DNA of 64,000 bases from Rudaeicoccus suwonensis (GTDB lineage: Bacteria; Actinomycetota; Actinomycetes; Actinomycetales; Dermatophilaceae): positions 2,232,001 through 2,296,000 of the forward strand of contig NZ_VIVQ01000001.1 in assembly GCF_007829035.1 (NCBI RefSeq), in the 5' to 3' direction. Made by a program: the position numbers and the translations under genes. The first letter of the stretch is position 1, and each line of letters opens with the position of its first letter. Below are positions 41,982 to 50,419 of the stretch, piece after piece. A model generated the notes under the pieces. The model was not told where the DNA came from. It worked only from the letters and a program-made list of their open reading frames with translations, and made no database searches.

Positions 41982-44900
41982 TCAGTTCGATGCCGGCGGC
42001 GGCAGCTCACCGGCCGCCGCGCGAGCCCGAGGACCGTGCCGCTCGACGACGCTGTGCCAGGTGAAGGTGCGCAGCACGTCCTCGCGGCCGTAGAACTGAT
42101 CCTCGATGAACGGGTAGATGCTGTAGGTCCAGATGCGTTGCAGCGCAGCGTCATCCAGCCCTTCGACCATGAAGTGGCTGTGCCCGATCTGCAGATGCGG
42201 ACCGCGCAGCGCACGCCGCAACTCGTCGTTGACCAAGTCGACCACGCCGGCGACCCAGACGGGGCCCTCGTGGGTGATCAGCCAGCGTCGCAGCAAGCCC
42301 TCCATCGGACCTTCGTGCGGCATGAACGGCACGAAGTGGAACCGGCGGCGCAGGGCGGCGTCGACCAGGGCGATCGAGCGGTCGGCGGTGTTCATGGTGC
42401 CGATGAAGTACAGATTCGGCGGGAGTTCGAAGCCCTCGTCCGGGCGGTATGACGTCATCACCGACTGCGAGCGGTACTCGAGCAGATACAGCAGTTCACC
42501 GAAGACACGCGGCAGGTTCGCCCGGTTGATCTCGTCGATCAGCATGATGTGCGGGGTGGTCGGGTCGGCCTCGGCGGCCTCGGCCAGCATGGCAAGCGGC
42601 CCGCGCCGCAGCTCGTAGACCATCTGCCCGTCGGCATCCAGCCGCGGGCGGAAGCCCTCGAAGAAGTCCTCGTACGAGGTCGAGGGGTGGAACTGCACGA
42701 CCTGGCGTTTGCTGGAGTCCGGCTGCAAGGCGGCCGCGAGGCGCTGCGCCAGATAGGTCTTGCCGGTGCCGGGCGGGCCGTAGAAGATGACCTGCTTCTT
42801 GTCCTCCAGCAGACCGTGCACCTCGCGCAGGAAGTCTTCGTCGACGAGTAGTTCGCCGGCTGCCTCGGCGATGAGGTCGCGCTCCGGGTCGGCGACCGAC
42901 TCACCCTTGCGCAGCAGCCACAGGGCGAACTGCACCTGTCCCCACGGGTCCGCGGGCAGCAGCGGCTCCAGGCGAGCGCGCAGCCGGTCGTTGGCGACCA
43001 CGTGCAAGCGCGCGCGGTTGGGGTTGTCGATCGGGGGCAGCTCGACGCCGATGGCGCGCGCGACTGCGACCTTGCCGTCGGCACCGCCGAGGGAGTAGAG
43101 CGGCAGATACCGCCCGGGGTGCGCGATGGCCATGAGCTTCATGACGACCGCCTCACCAAGGCCTGCAGCCGGGGAGCCGTCACCGAGGATGTGCTCGATG
43201 CGGGCGACGTCGTCGCCCTCGCCCCACAACAACTGCTTCAGCGAGCGCGCGAAGGCGTCGAGGCCTGCGGCATCCATGCTGGCCAGGCTCGCCTGCAGCA
43301 CCGAGTGTGTGCCGGGGTGTCCGTAGGACCGGCCACCGAGGACGCGCCGGAAGGCGGCCAGGTCGAAGGCGTCGAGGCCCGCGGGTTCCAAACTCTGGGC
43401 GAGCGCACGGCGCTGCTCCAGATGCCAGCGGTCGCGGTCGTTGGGGTACGGCCGCTCGGCCACGAATCGCTCGAGTTGCGAGAGCAATTCGACGTCGACC
43501 GGGCCGGTCGGGGTGGGCTCCTTGCCGGCCATCACCTCAACCAGCGGCGACAGCGCGCGGACGGTCTCGATGACGTCGGCGGCGAAATCCGCCCGTCCCA
43601 GCGCCTGCGGATGCGGCCACCACCGACCGACATACACCTCGCCGCCGGGGAACTCGCGACCGACCGGCTCGACGCGGTCGGCGCTTTCGAGCGCACGCAG
43701 GTGGAAGAAGCGCAAATCCTCGGGCAGGGTCTGCTCGACGGCACGGCCGATCTGCTCGTGCCGCTCCCCCGACCCCGGACCGTCCCAGCCGGAGTGCAGG
43801 CCGACGGCGACACCCGTGCGGGTCACCCACAGCCGGAATCCGGGGGCACCGATGCCGCCGGGCAGGGTCCACGTGGCATGGGCGTCCACCCGGTATGGCG
43901 CATCCTTGGACTGGCCTACGCGGGTCTGCAGGTTGGTCTCGTGCAGCCGCAGGCCGGTAGCGTGCTGCAGCGGTGCGTGCAGCGAGCGGACGGTCAAGGT
44001 CGCGACACCGCGCAACTGCAGCGCCAGCGCGGCTGCCAGCGCCTCGGCCTCGGCGTCGGTGTAACCGGAGGCGGGACGGTAGCCCTCGATGAGTTCGGCG
44101 GCCTCCTCGCAGACGTCCGGCAGCGCAGTGCCGAGCCCCACGAAGCTGCCCTTGCTGCCGAGATAGCCCACTGTTCGTTCGGCGGTGCGCGGGTCGTCCG
44201 GCTCGAAGCTGCGGCACAGCTCCGCGAACGCCAGATAGCGCTCGGCATGGCCCAGGTGACGGCCCATCCAGCCGAGCTGCTGGAACGGATCGGATCCGGC
44301 GGGCCACAGGGTCGGCCAGTCGCCACGCTCGTCGGTCGACCAGAAAAGCGACAGCAGCGTCACCACGCGGGAAGCGTCGAGATCACGGCCGACGAACTCC
44401 TCGAGCGCCCGGATGCGGCCGGCAGCCTCGTCGTCGTTGTTGGGGGTGCGGGTCGTCTCGACCAGCAGGTCGGCGGCGTCACGCTCATAGCCTCCGGCGT
44501 TGCCGCGCAACTGACCCAGCCAGGTCGGCAGCGACACAGCCTGCGCCGCGAACGGGCCGGGGCGCCGGGACCACACGGCGAAGGCCTCGACAAATGCCTG
44601 CAGGTCGCGCCCGAGCGCCAGGTCGCCCAGCAACTCACGCGCCTCGGCGACGCGATCGGCGCGCAGCGAGTCGACCTGGGCCCAGATGCCCTGGGTCGCC
44701 GGGTCATTGTTGGCGGCGACCTTGATGAGCTCGTATGTCGACCGCCACCGGCGCAGATCGCGCTGGCGGCTGGGGCTGGGCGGCTGGACCCGGTGCGCAC
44801 GTTTGGTGTCGAAACCCAGATCCGCCAGATGCGCGGTCACCTCGTCTGGCGACGGGAGTGAGACCGGCGTCAGAGCTCCGAACTCGGGCCGGGCGAAGCC

Positions 44901-45071
44901 GTGGGCGGCCGCCGCGAGGGCTGCGGCGTCATACAGCTCACCCTCGTGCAGGAGCACGTGTTCGGGGTCGGCCTGGAAGCCGTAGGACGACAGGAACGAG
45001 TCGCGCCCTTGGGCCTTCCACTCGCTGACCGCGGCTAGGACGTCATCGCGGGTTATGTCGGACAAGGCCAC
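41982..45071 (-). CDS. mcrB: McrB-type AAA+ GTPase restriction protein with N-terminal head domain
   Basis: A 1,029-residue protein. The C-terminal third is an McrB motor: GPPGTGKTYLAQRLAAAL (Lys 771), LIDEINRANLPRVFGELLYLLEYR and NTADRSIALVDAALRRRFHFVPF. The first 100 residues (SSYGFQADPEHVLLHEGELYDAAALAAAAHGFARPEF) resemble the ScoMcrA-type N-terminal head; this is by-eye similarity. The middle is a large helical region likely to recognise DNA. GTG 45071 follows a GGAG by about 10 nt and agrees with the head-domain start. With mcrC it forms a type IV-like defence pair. Confidence 0.85.
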   Translation of the reverse strand: MALSDITRDDVLAAVSEWKAQGRDSFLSSYGFQADPEHVLLHEGELYDAAALAAAAHGFARPEFGALTPVSLPSPDEVTAHLADLGFDTKRAHRVQPPSPSRQRDLRRWRSTYELIKVAANNDPATQGIWAQVDSLRADRVAEARELLGDLALGRDLQAFVEAFAVWSRRPGPFAAQAVSLPTWLGQLRGNAGGYERDAADLLVETTRTPNNDDEAAGRIRALEEFVGRDLDASRVVTLLSLFWSTDERGDWPTLWPAGSDPFQQLGWMGRHLGHAERYLAFAELCRSFEPDDPRTAERTVGYLGSKGSFVGLGTALPDVCEEAAELIEGYRPASGYTDAEAEALAAALALQLRGVATLTVRSLHAPLQHATGLRLHETNLQTRVGQSKDAPYRVDAHATWTLPGGIGAPGFRLWVTRTGVAVGLHSGWDGPGSGERHEQIGRAVEQTLPEDLRFFHLRALESADRVEPVGREFPGGEVYVGRWWPHPQALGRADFAADVIETVRALSPLVEVMAGKEPTPTGPVDVELLSQLERFVAERPYPNDRDRWHLEQRRALAQSLEPAGLDAFDLAAFRRVLGGRSYGHPGTHSVLQASLASMDAAGLDAFARSLKQLLWGEGDDVARIEHILGDGSPAAGLGEAVVMKLMAIAHPGRYLPLYSLGGADGKVAVARAIGVELPPIDNPNRARLHVVANDRLRARLEPLLPADPWGQVQFALWLLRKGESVADPERDLIAEAAGELLVDEDFLREVHGLLEDKKQVIFYGPPGTGKTYLAQRLAAALQPDSSKRQVVQFHPSTSYEDFFEGFRPRLDADGQMVYELRRGPLAMLAEAAEADPTTPHIMLIDEINRANLPRVFGELLYLLEYRSQSVMTSYRPDEGFELPPNLYFIGTMNTADRSIALVDAALRRRFHFVPFMPHEGPMEGLLRRWLITHEGPVWVAGVVDLVNDELRRALRGPHLQIGHSHFMVEGLDDAALQRIWTYSIYPFIEDQFYGREDVLRTFTWHSVVERHGPRARAAAGELPPPASN

Positions 45072-45170
45072 AGTGCAACAGCTCCGAGGGGTCGGGGATT
45101 TGCGCAAAAGGTTACGGCACCACTCGGAGGCAGCCGGACGCCGATCACCCCATCGGGTGGCTTTGACACG

Positions 45171-45812
45171 ATGGGGTGCGTGACGGTGAGCGGCGGCGGC
45201 AGGAGACGCAACTTCATCGGTGCCTTCAAACCCGATCCAGGCACCGCGGTGGGTCGGGTCATGACGCGGGTCTGCATCGGCACCGACAGTCGGCAGCAGC
45301 TCATCGACCTGCTGCGATGGGAGATCTCCCAGGACACCGCGCTGCAGGATGCCGGGATGCGCCCGGATCTTGCGGCGGGCGTGGTCGCGAAGCTGATCGA
45401 ACACCACAACGAGGCAGTCCCCGACGCCTCACCGATGGCGTACGGCCTGATCACCGCACTGGAGGAACTGGCCGCCGACGGCATCGTGTTCGGATTCGGC
45501 GAGGGCATCGGGGTGCACGACTCGCTCGACGGTGTCGTGCGGGCGGCTGAGATCACGCTGAATGAGGGCGGCCGGGTCGACGGCTACTGCTTCAGCACGG
45601 TCGCGGACGTGGAGCGGATGATCTTCGAGGACCGGCTGTTCATCGGCTTCGGGGTCTTCAACGAGGACGGCAGCGGGTCGCTCGAGATCGGCGAGCGCGT
45701 CGCCAGGGCACTGCGGCAGCGGCAGGTCGCCGTCGAATGGCCCGGGGATGTCGACCACCGCATCCAGGTCGTCGGGCAGTACGAGATTCCGTACGTGGAT
45801 CTGCCCGACTGA
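45171..45812 (+). CDS. DUF6891-like protein
   Basis: A 213-residue protein. A helical N-terminal domain (RQQLIDLLRWEISQDTALQDAG) is followed by an alpha/beta part with DGYCFSTVADVERMIFEDRLFIGFGVFNEDG and IGERVARALRQRQVAVEWPGDVDHRIQV, the pattern of the DUF6891 family of unknown function. Start not certain (ATG 45171 or later GTGs; no clear ribosome site). Divergent from mcrB with a 99-bp gap. Confidence 0.65.
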   Translation: MGCVTVSGGGRRRNFIGAFKPDPGTAVGRVMTRVCIGTDSRQQLIDLLRWEISQDTALQDAGMRPDLAAGVVAKLIEHHNEAVPDASPMAYGLITALEELAADGIVFGFGEGIGVHDSLDGVVRAAEITLNEGGRVDGYCFSTVADVERMIFEDRLFIGFGVFNEDGSGSLEIGERVARALRQRQVAVEWPGDVDHRIQVVGQYEIPYVDLPD

Positions 45813-45824
45813 CGGAAACGGCGG

Positions 45825-45864
45825 TTACTACAGGTGTCGTGAAGATTTACTACAGCTGTTGTGA
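45825..45864 (+). promoter_or_regulatory. Tandem operator before the P450 gene
   Basis: TTACTACAG(G/C)TGT(C/T)GTGA occurs at 45825-45842 and 45847-45864, start to start 22 bp, two helical turns. The core ACTACAGCTGTTGT is a near dyad of the TACA-nn-TGTA kind used by BlaI/MecI-type repressors. A third partial copy GGACTACAGTGAG begins at 45867. Located 50-90 bp before the P450 ATG. Confidence 0.6.
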
Positions 45865-45913
45865 TCTGGACTACAGTGAGGTCCGTCCGACCCCGATGTG
45901 ATGTGGAGATCTG

Positions 45914-47338
45914 ATGCCCACCGCGACCCGTCGCCCACCGGCCAACTGGCCGCATCACGACTTCCCCCATCCGAAGGGGCGCCGGCCGTTCGTCAACGAT
46001 GCTCCGACGATGCTGCGTGGCAACGACCGCCGCCCCCTTCAACGGGCGGTTGCCGTCACCGCGGGCCTCGGCCCGATCTTCGAGATCAAGCTTTTCGGGC
46101 AGAAGCTCGTCTTCGTGCGGGACGCCGCGCTGGCGGCTGAACTCTGCGACGAGTCGCGATTCGAGAAGAAGCTCGCGCCGGGAGTCGCGGCGCTGCGGGA
46201 GGTCGCCGGCGACGGACTGTTCACCGCGTATTCGGACGAGCCCAACTGGCAGCTGGCGCACGACCTGCTGCGCCCGGCCTTCACCAGAGCGGCGATGCAG
46301 GGCTATCACTCCACGATGTTGCAGGTGGCTGGCGAACTCATCGACCATCTCGACCGGGCGACGGAGCCGGTCGACGTCTCCCCGGCACTGACGAAACTGA
46401 CTCTGGAGACCATCGGCCGCACGTCGTTCAGCAAGGACTTCGGATCCTTCACCAAGACAGAACTCGATCCGTTCGTCGCGGCCATGGTGCGCTCGCTCAA
46501 ACGCGGTCAGCAACGCGGGGCGTTGGCCGCGCTGCCGTTCGCCTCGCTGTTGCTGCGTCGCGGGAAGGAGGAGTATGCCGCAGGACGCGCGTACATCGAC
46601 TCCATGATCGACGACATCATCGATCAGCGATTGGCGGGCAACGACGCCGGTGGTCAGGACCTGCTGGGCCTGATGCTGCACTCCGCCGACGAGGCCAGTG
46701 GCGCCAAACTGGACCGGCTGAACATCCGCTACCAGATCCTGACCTTCCTGGTGGCTGGCCACGAAACCACTTCTGGCGCCTTGTCATTCGCGATGTACTA
46801 TCTCGCGACGCAGCCGGCTGTGCGGGCTGCTGCTGCGGCCGAGACCGACGCCATACTCGGCGACGATCCGGATGCCGAGCCCAGCTTCGAGCAGGTCGCC
46901 AAGTTCCGCTACCTGCGCAGAGTGCTGGACGAATCTCTGCGACTGTGGCCGACCGCTCCGGGGTTCGCTCGCGGCCCTCGGCAGGAGACGGTCATCGGCG
47001 GGAAGTACCGCATGACACCGTCCGACTGGTGTATCGTGATGGCCTCGGAGGTGCATCGCGACCCGAAGGTGTGGGGTGACGACGCGCTCGAGTTCGATCC
47101 CGACCGGTTCCTGCCGGCTGCCATCAAGGCGCGACCGGCACACACCTATCTGCCCTTCGGCACCGGCGAACGTGCTTGCATCGGAAGGCAATTCGCCCTG
47201 CACGAGGCGGTGCTGGTGTTGGCGCGGCTGTGTCATCGGTACGACTTCGAGGCTGATCCGGACTACGAGCTGACGATCTCGGAGCGGCTGACCCTGATGC
47301 CGGAAGGTTTCCGGCTCTCGTTCACCCCGCGCCGGTAA
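45914..47338 (+). CDS. Cytochrome P450, CYP102-like heme domain without reductase
   Basis: A 474-residue P450 resembling the heme domain of CYP102A1 (P450 BM3) over its full length: GDGLFTAYSDEPNWQLAHDLL, LTLETIGRTSFSKDFGSF, the I-helix A281-G-H-E-T-T286, the ExxR helix (VLDESLRLW), and heme loop PFGTGERAC422IGRQFALHEA, ending MPEGFRLSF just where the BM3 heme domain ends. Fatty-acid hydroxylation is therefore likely. The FMN/FAD reductase domain of CYP102 is absent and the next gene is not a redox partner, so electrons must come from elsewhere. Confidence 0.9.
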   Translation: MPTATRRPPANWPHHDFPHPKGRRPFVNDAPTMLRGNDRRPLQRAVAVTAGLGPIFEIKLFGQKLVFVRDAALAAELCDESRFEKKLAPGVAALREVAGDGLFTAYSDEPNWQLAHDLLRPAFTRAAMQGYHSTMLQVAGELIDHLDRATEPVDVSPALTKLTLETIGRTSFSKDFGSFTKTELDPFVAAMVRSLKRGQQRGALAALPFASLLLRRGKEEYAAGRAYIDSMIDDIIDQRLAGNDAGGQDLLGLMLHSADEASGAKLDRLNIRYQILTFLVAGHETTSGALSFAMYYLATQPAVRAAAAAETDAILGDDPDAEPSFEQVAKFRYLRRVLDESLRLWPTAPGFARGPRQETVIGGKYRMTPSDWCIVMASEVHRDPKVWGDDALEFDPDRFLPAAIKARPAHTYLPFGTGERACIGRQFALHEAVLVLARLCHRYDFEADPDYELTISERLTLMPEGFRLSFTPRR

Positions 47339-47348
47339 CCTGTCGAGG

Positions 47349-48500
47349 GTGGATTTCGTTGCAGCTCTGCAGGATCTGACCACCGACCGACTCCGCGAAC
47401 GCGGCTCGCTGAAATGGACCGTGCCAGGTCCGGACCAGTTGGGTGCCTTCGTGGCGGAGTCCGACCTGCCGATGGCTCCCGTCATCCGTGCAGCACTCGA
47501 CGATGCACTGGATCGCGGGCTGACCGGGTATCTGCCACCAGCCACGTCGGAAGTGGCCGAGGCAGCGTGCGCCGATTTCCAGAGGTCGCGGTTCGGTTGG
47601 CAGGTCGGGGCTGAGCAGGTGCACCTGTTGCCGGATGTGCTTGCGGCACTGAGCTTTTCGGCGTCGTTCATCTTCGACACGCGATTGCCGATCGTGCTGC
47701 CGACGCCGGCGTACATGCCGTTCCTGGATCTGCCGGGTGTGCTCGGCCGACCACTGCGAACAGTGCCCATGGAGCGGGTGTCCGGGCGGTATTCGCTGGA
47801 CCCGGAGCGACTCGGACAGGCTCTCGCAGGCGGCGGACTGCTCGTGTTGGTGAACCCGCACAACCCGACCGGCCAGGTCGCGACCCGTGCCGAGTTGCTA
47901 CAGATCGCCGACGTCGTCGAACGGACCGGCTCGGTCGTCTTCTGCGACGAAATCCACTCTCCCCTGGTGTATTACGGCTCGCGGCACATCCCGTATGCCT
48001 CGCTGGACGATCGCACCGCGGCGCACAGCGTGACTGCGGTGTCGGCGTCGAAGGGCTGGAATCTGCCGGGGTTGGCGTGCGCGCAGCTGATCCTGGGCAG
48101 CCGTGAACAGCGGCGCCGGTGGGACGAAGCACCGATGGTGGCTCGGCACGGCACTTCTCCGCTGGGAGCCGTGGCGGCAGCTGCGGCATACAGCCCGTCA
48201 GGGGTCGATCACCTGGATCAGGCGATCGCGTATCTGCAAAGTGGGCGCGACCTGTTCGCGCAGGCCGTGGCGACCCGGATGCCGCACGTGGGCTACACGC
48301 CACCGGCGGCGACCTACATCCACTGGCTCGATCTGGGCGGCACCGACATGTCGGCTGCGGAGTTGACCGAGCGCAGCGGCGTGCTCGGCACCGACGGAAC
48401 CGACTGTGGCGCCACGGGATTCATGCGTCTGACGCTTGCCACGACGCACGCTGTGATCGCCGACGCTGCGGACCGGTTGGCGGTCGCGCTCAGTCGATGA
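47349..48500 (+). CDS. PatB/MalY-type PLP-dependent aminotransferase or C-S lyase
   Basis: A 383-residue fold-type I PLP enzyme. It has NPHNPTGQVATRAEL, FCDEIHSPLVYYGSRHIPYASL and the PLP lysine in VSASKGWNLPGLACAQLI, all typical of the MalY/PatB group (cystathionine beta-lyase-like). It starts with GTG 10 bp after the P450 gene, so the two probably share a transcript, though no metabolic link is evident. Its end overlaps the convergent serA end by 11 bp. Substrate uncertain. Confidence 0.85.
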   Translation: MDFVAALQDLTTDRLRERGSLKWTVPGPDQLGAFVAESDLPMAPVIRAALDDALDRGLTGYLPPATSEVAEAACADFQRSRFGWQVGAEQVHLLPDVLAALSFSASFIFDTRLPIVLPTPAYMPFLDLPGVLGRPLRTVPMERVSGRYSLDPERLGQALAGGGLLVLVNPHNPTGQVATRAELLQIADVVERTGSVVFCDEIHSPLVYYGSRHIPYASLDDRTAAHSVTAVSASKGWNLPGLACAQLILGSREQRRRWDEAPMVARHGTSPLGAVAAAAAYSPSGVDHLDQAIAYLQSGRDLFAQAVATRMPHVGYTPPAATYIHWLDLGGTDMSAAELTERSGVLGTDGTDCGATGFMRLTLATTHAVIADAADRLAVALSR

Positions 48501-49683
48501 CGCGCAGCCGAATCGTCTCGGGCATCGACTTCAACTGCGCCAGCGCCTCGTGCGGCAGATCCGCCACATCTGTCACCACGTAGCCGACCTCGCCCTTGGT
48601 GTTGAGCAACTGGCCTTCGATGTTGACGCCGTGATCGGCGAGGATGCCGTTGACCTTGGCCAGCACGCCGGGGGTGTTGAGGTGCAGGTGGGAGATCCGA
48701 CGACCACCGGGACGAGCCTCCATCGTCAACGACGGCAGGTTCACGCTGAGGGTGGTCGTGCCGCGGTGCACGAAGTCACGCAGCTTCGTGGCGACGAACC
48801 GGCCGATGTCCTCCTGGGCTTCCTCGGTCGATCCGCCGATGTGTGGGGTGAGGATCACGTTGGGGATGCCCTGCAAGGGTGACTCGAAGGCGTCACCGCG
48901 ACGCTTCGGCTCGGTCGGGAAGACGTCGACCGATGCGCCCGCGATGTGCCCTGATTCGAGGTTCTCGCGCAGCGAGTCATAGTCGACGACGAAGCCGCGG
49001 GAGAGGTTCAGGAACAGCGAGCGCGGCCGCATCATCGCGAACTGCTCGGCTCCGAAGAATCCGGCGTTGCCCGAGCGGCCGTCGACGTGCAGCGTGATGA
49101 CCTCGGCGGTCTGCAGCAACTCCTCCAACGAGTCGCAGCGGTGCGCATTGCCCAGCGCCAGCTTGTCGTCGGTGTCGTAGAAGAAGACCTGCAGGCCGAG
49201 CATCTCGGCGACCACCGACAGTTGTGAGCCAATGTTGCCGTAGCCGACGATGCCGAGCTTGCGACCGCGGATCTCGTGCGCGCCGGTGGCGTTCTTGTCC
49301 CAGACACCCTGGTGCAGGGCGCCGTCCTTTTCGGTCAGGCGACGCGCCATGACGATGATCTCGGCGATCACCAACTCGACCACGCTGCGGGTGTTCGAGA
49401 AGGGCGCGTTGAACGCGACGATGCCCTTGGCCGCCGCGTCGGACAACGCGATCTGGTTGGTGCCGATGCAGAAGGCGCCGATCGCCTGCACGGACGGCGC
49501 TTGGGCCAACACCTCTGCGGTGATCTCGGTCTTGGACCGGATGCCGACCAGGTCGACGCCCTGCAGAGCGTCGACCAACTCGGCCTCGTCGAGCGCGCCG
49601 GAGCGCGTCTCGACCTCGATACCCGCCTCGCGCAGGATCGACTCGGCCAGCGGATGGATGTTCTCAAGGAGCAGCGCCTTCAC
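48490..49683 (-). CDS. serA: D-3-phosphoglycerate dehydrogenase SerA
   Basis: First enzyme of serine synthesis, NAD-dependent. The 397-residue protein has the 2-hydroxyacid dehydrogenase core with GRKLGIVGYGNIGSQLSVVAE (NAD fold), SRGFVVDYDSL and ILTPHIGGSTEEAQE (catalytic His), then a C-terminal ACT domain (ISHLHLNTPGVLAKVNGILADHGVNIEGQ), which normally binds serine for feedback control. This is the shorter E. coli-like form, without the extra domain of the mycobacterial enzyme. Confidence 0.93.
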   Translation of the reverse strand: MKALLLENIHPLAESILREAGIEVETRSGALDEAELVDALQGVDLVGIRSKTEITAEVLAQAPSVQAIGAFCIGTNQIALSDAAAKGIVAFNAPFSNTRSVVELVIAEIIVMARRLTEKDGALHQGVWDKNATGAHEIRGRKLGIVGYGNIGSQLSVVAEMLGLQVFFYDTDDKLALGNAHRCDSLEELLQTAEVITLHVDGRSGNAGFFGAEQFAMMRPRSLFLNLSRGFVVDYDSLRENLESGHIAGASVDVFPTEPKRRGDAFESPLQGIPNVILTPHIGGSTEEAQEDIGRFVATKLRDFVHRGTTTLSVNLPSLTMEARPGGRRISHLHLNTPGVLAKVNGILADHGVNIEGQLLNTKGEVGYVVTDVADLPHEALAQLKSMPETIRLRVID

Positions 49684-49765
49684 GCGGTGATCCTCCCATC
49701 GCGAGCGCCACGATCGGTCGGTGCGTCCGCTATCCGGCCGTCGCCACCAGCTACCGTGCGTGTCT

Positions 49766-50419
49766 GTGGGGTTGATCTATCTGGTGCGACACGGTCAGGC
49801 GTCCTTCGGCGCCGACGACTACGACGTGCTCTCGCCGCTCGGGCACGAGCAGGCGCGCGTGACCGGAGCGGCGTTGGCGGCGCGCGGCATACAGCCCGAT
49901 CGGGTCGTGAGCGGAAGCCTGCGCCGCCAGCAGGCGAGCCTCGCCGCGCTGGCCGATGCGGCCGGCTGGTCGCCGGACACAGTCATCGACTCCGACTGGA
50001 ACGAGTTCGACCATCGCGCGGTCGTCGCGAGCCATCTGAGGGGCGGCAAGATTTCCGTCACCGAGTCGGTGACGCCGCGGGAGTATCAACAGACCTTCGT
50101 GCGCGCCGTCGACGCTTGGACGGCCGGTGAGCTGATCGATGTCGAGCCGTTCTCGGTGTTTGCAGACCGTTGCCGTCAGGCGTTGCTGCGCGTGGCGGAC
50201 GACGACGGCACGACCGTGGTCGTGACGTCGGGTGGGGTGATCGGCGTGCTGGCCGCGCGCTCGCTCGCCGGCGACGTGACACGCTGGTCGCAGCTGAACG
50301 GCGTCGTGATCAACGCCGCCGTCAGCAAGCTGCTGGTCAGCCCGCGCGGCTGCACGATGCTCTCGTTCAACGAACAAGGCCACCTGGAGCATGATCGCCG
50401 GCTGGTGACCTACCGGTGA
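49766..50419 (+). CDS. Histidine phosphatase family protein
   Basis: A 217-residue phosphoglycerate-mutase-like phosphatase. The N-terminal LIYLVRHGQASFG carries the catalytic RHG; the second His is probably in DSDWNEFDHRAV, and VVVTSGGVIGVLAARSL corresponds to the C-terminal part where a His is usual but a Gly-Gly is seen. GTG 49766 gives the family start. Its stop overlaps the next GTG (GTGA). Substrate unknown. Confidence 0.82.
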   Translation: MGLIYLVRHGQASFGADDYDVLSPLGHEQARVTGAALAARGIQPDRVVSGSLRRQQASLAALADAAGWSPDTVIDSDWNEFDHRAVVASHLRGGKISVTESVTPREYQQTFVRAVDAWTAGELIDVEPFSVFADRCRQALLRVADDDGTTVVVTSGGVIGVLAARSLAGDVTRWSQLNGVVINAAVSKLLVSPRGCTMLSFNEQGHLEHDRRLVTYR

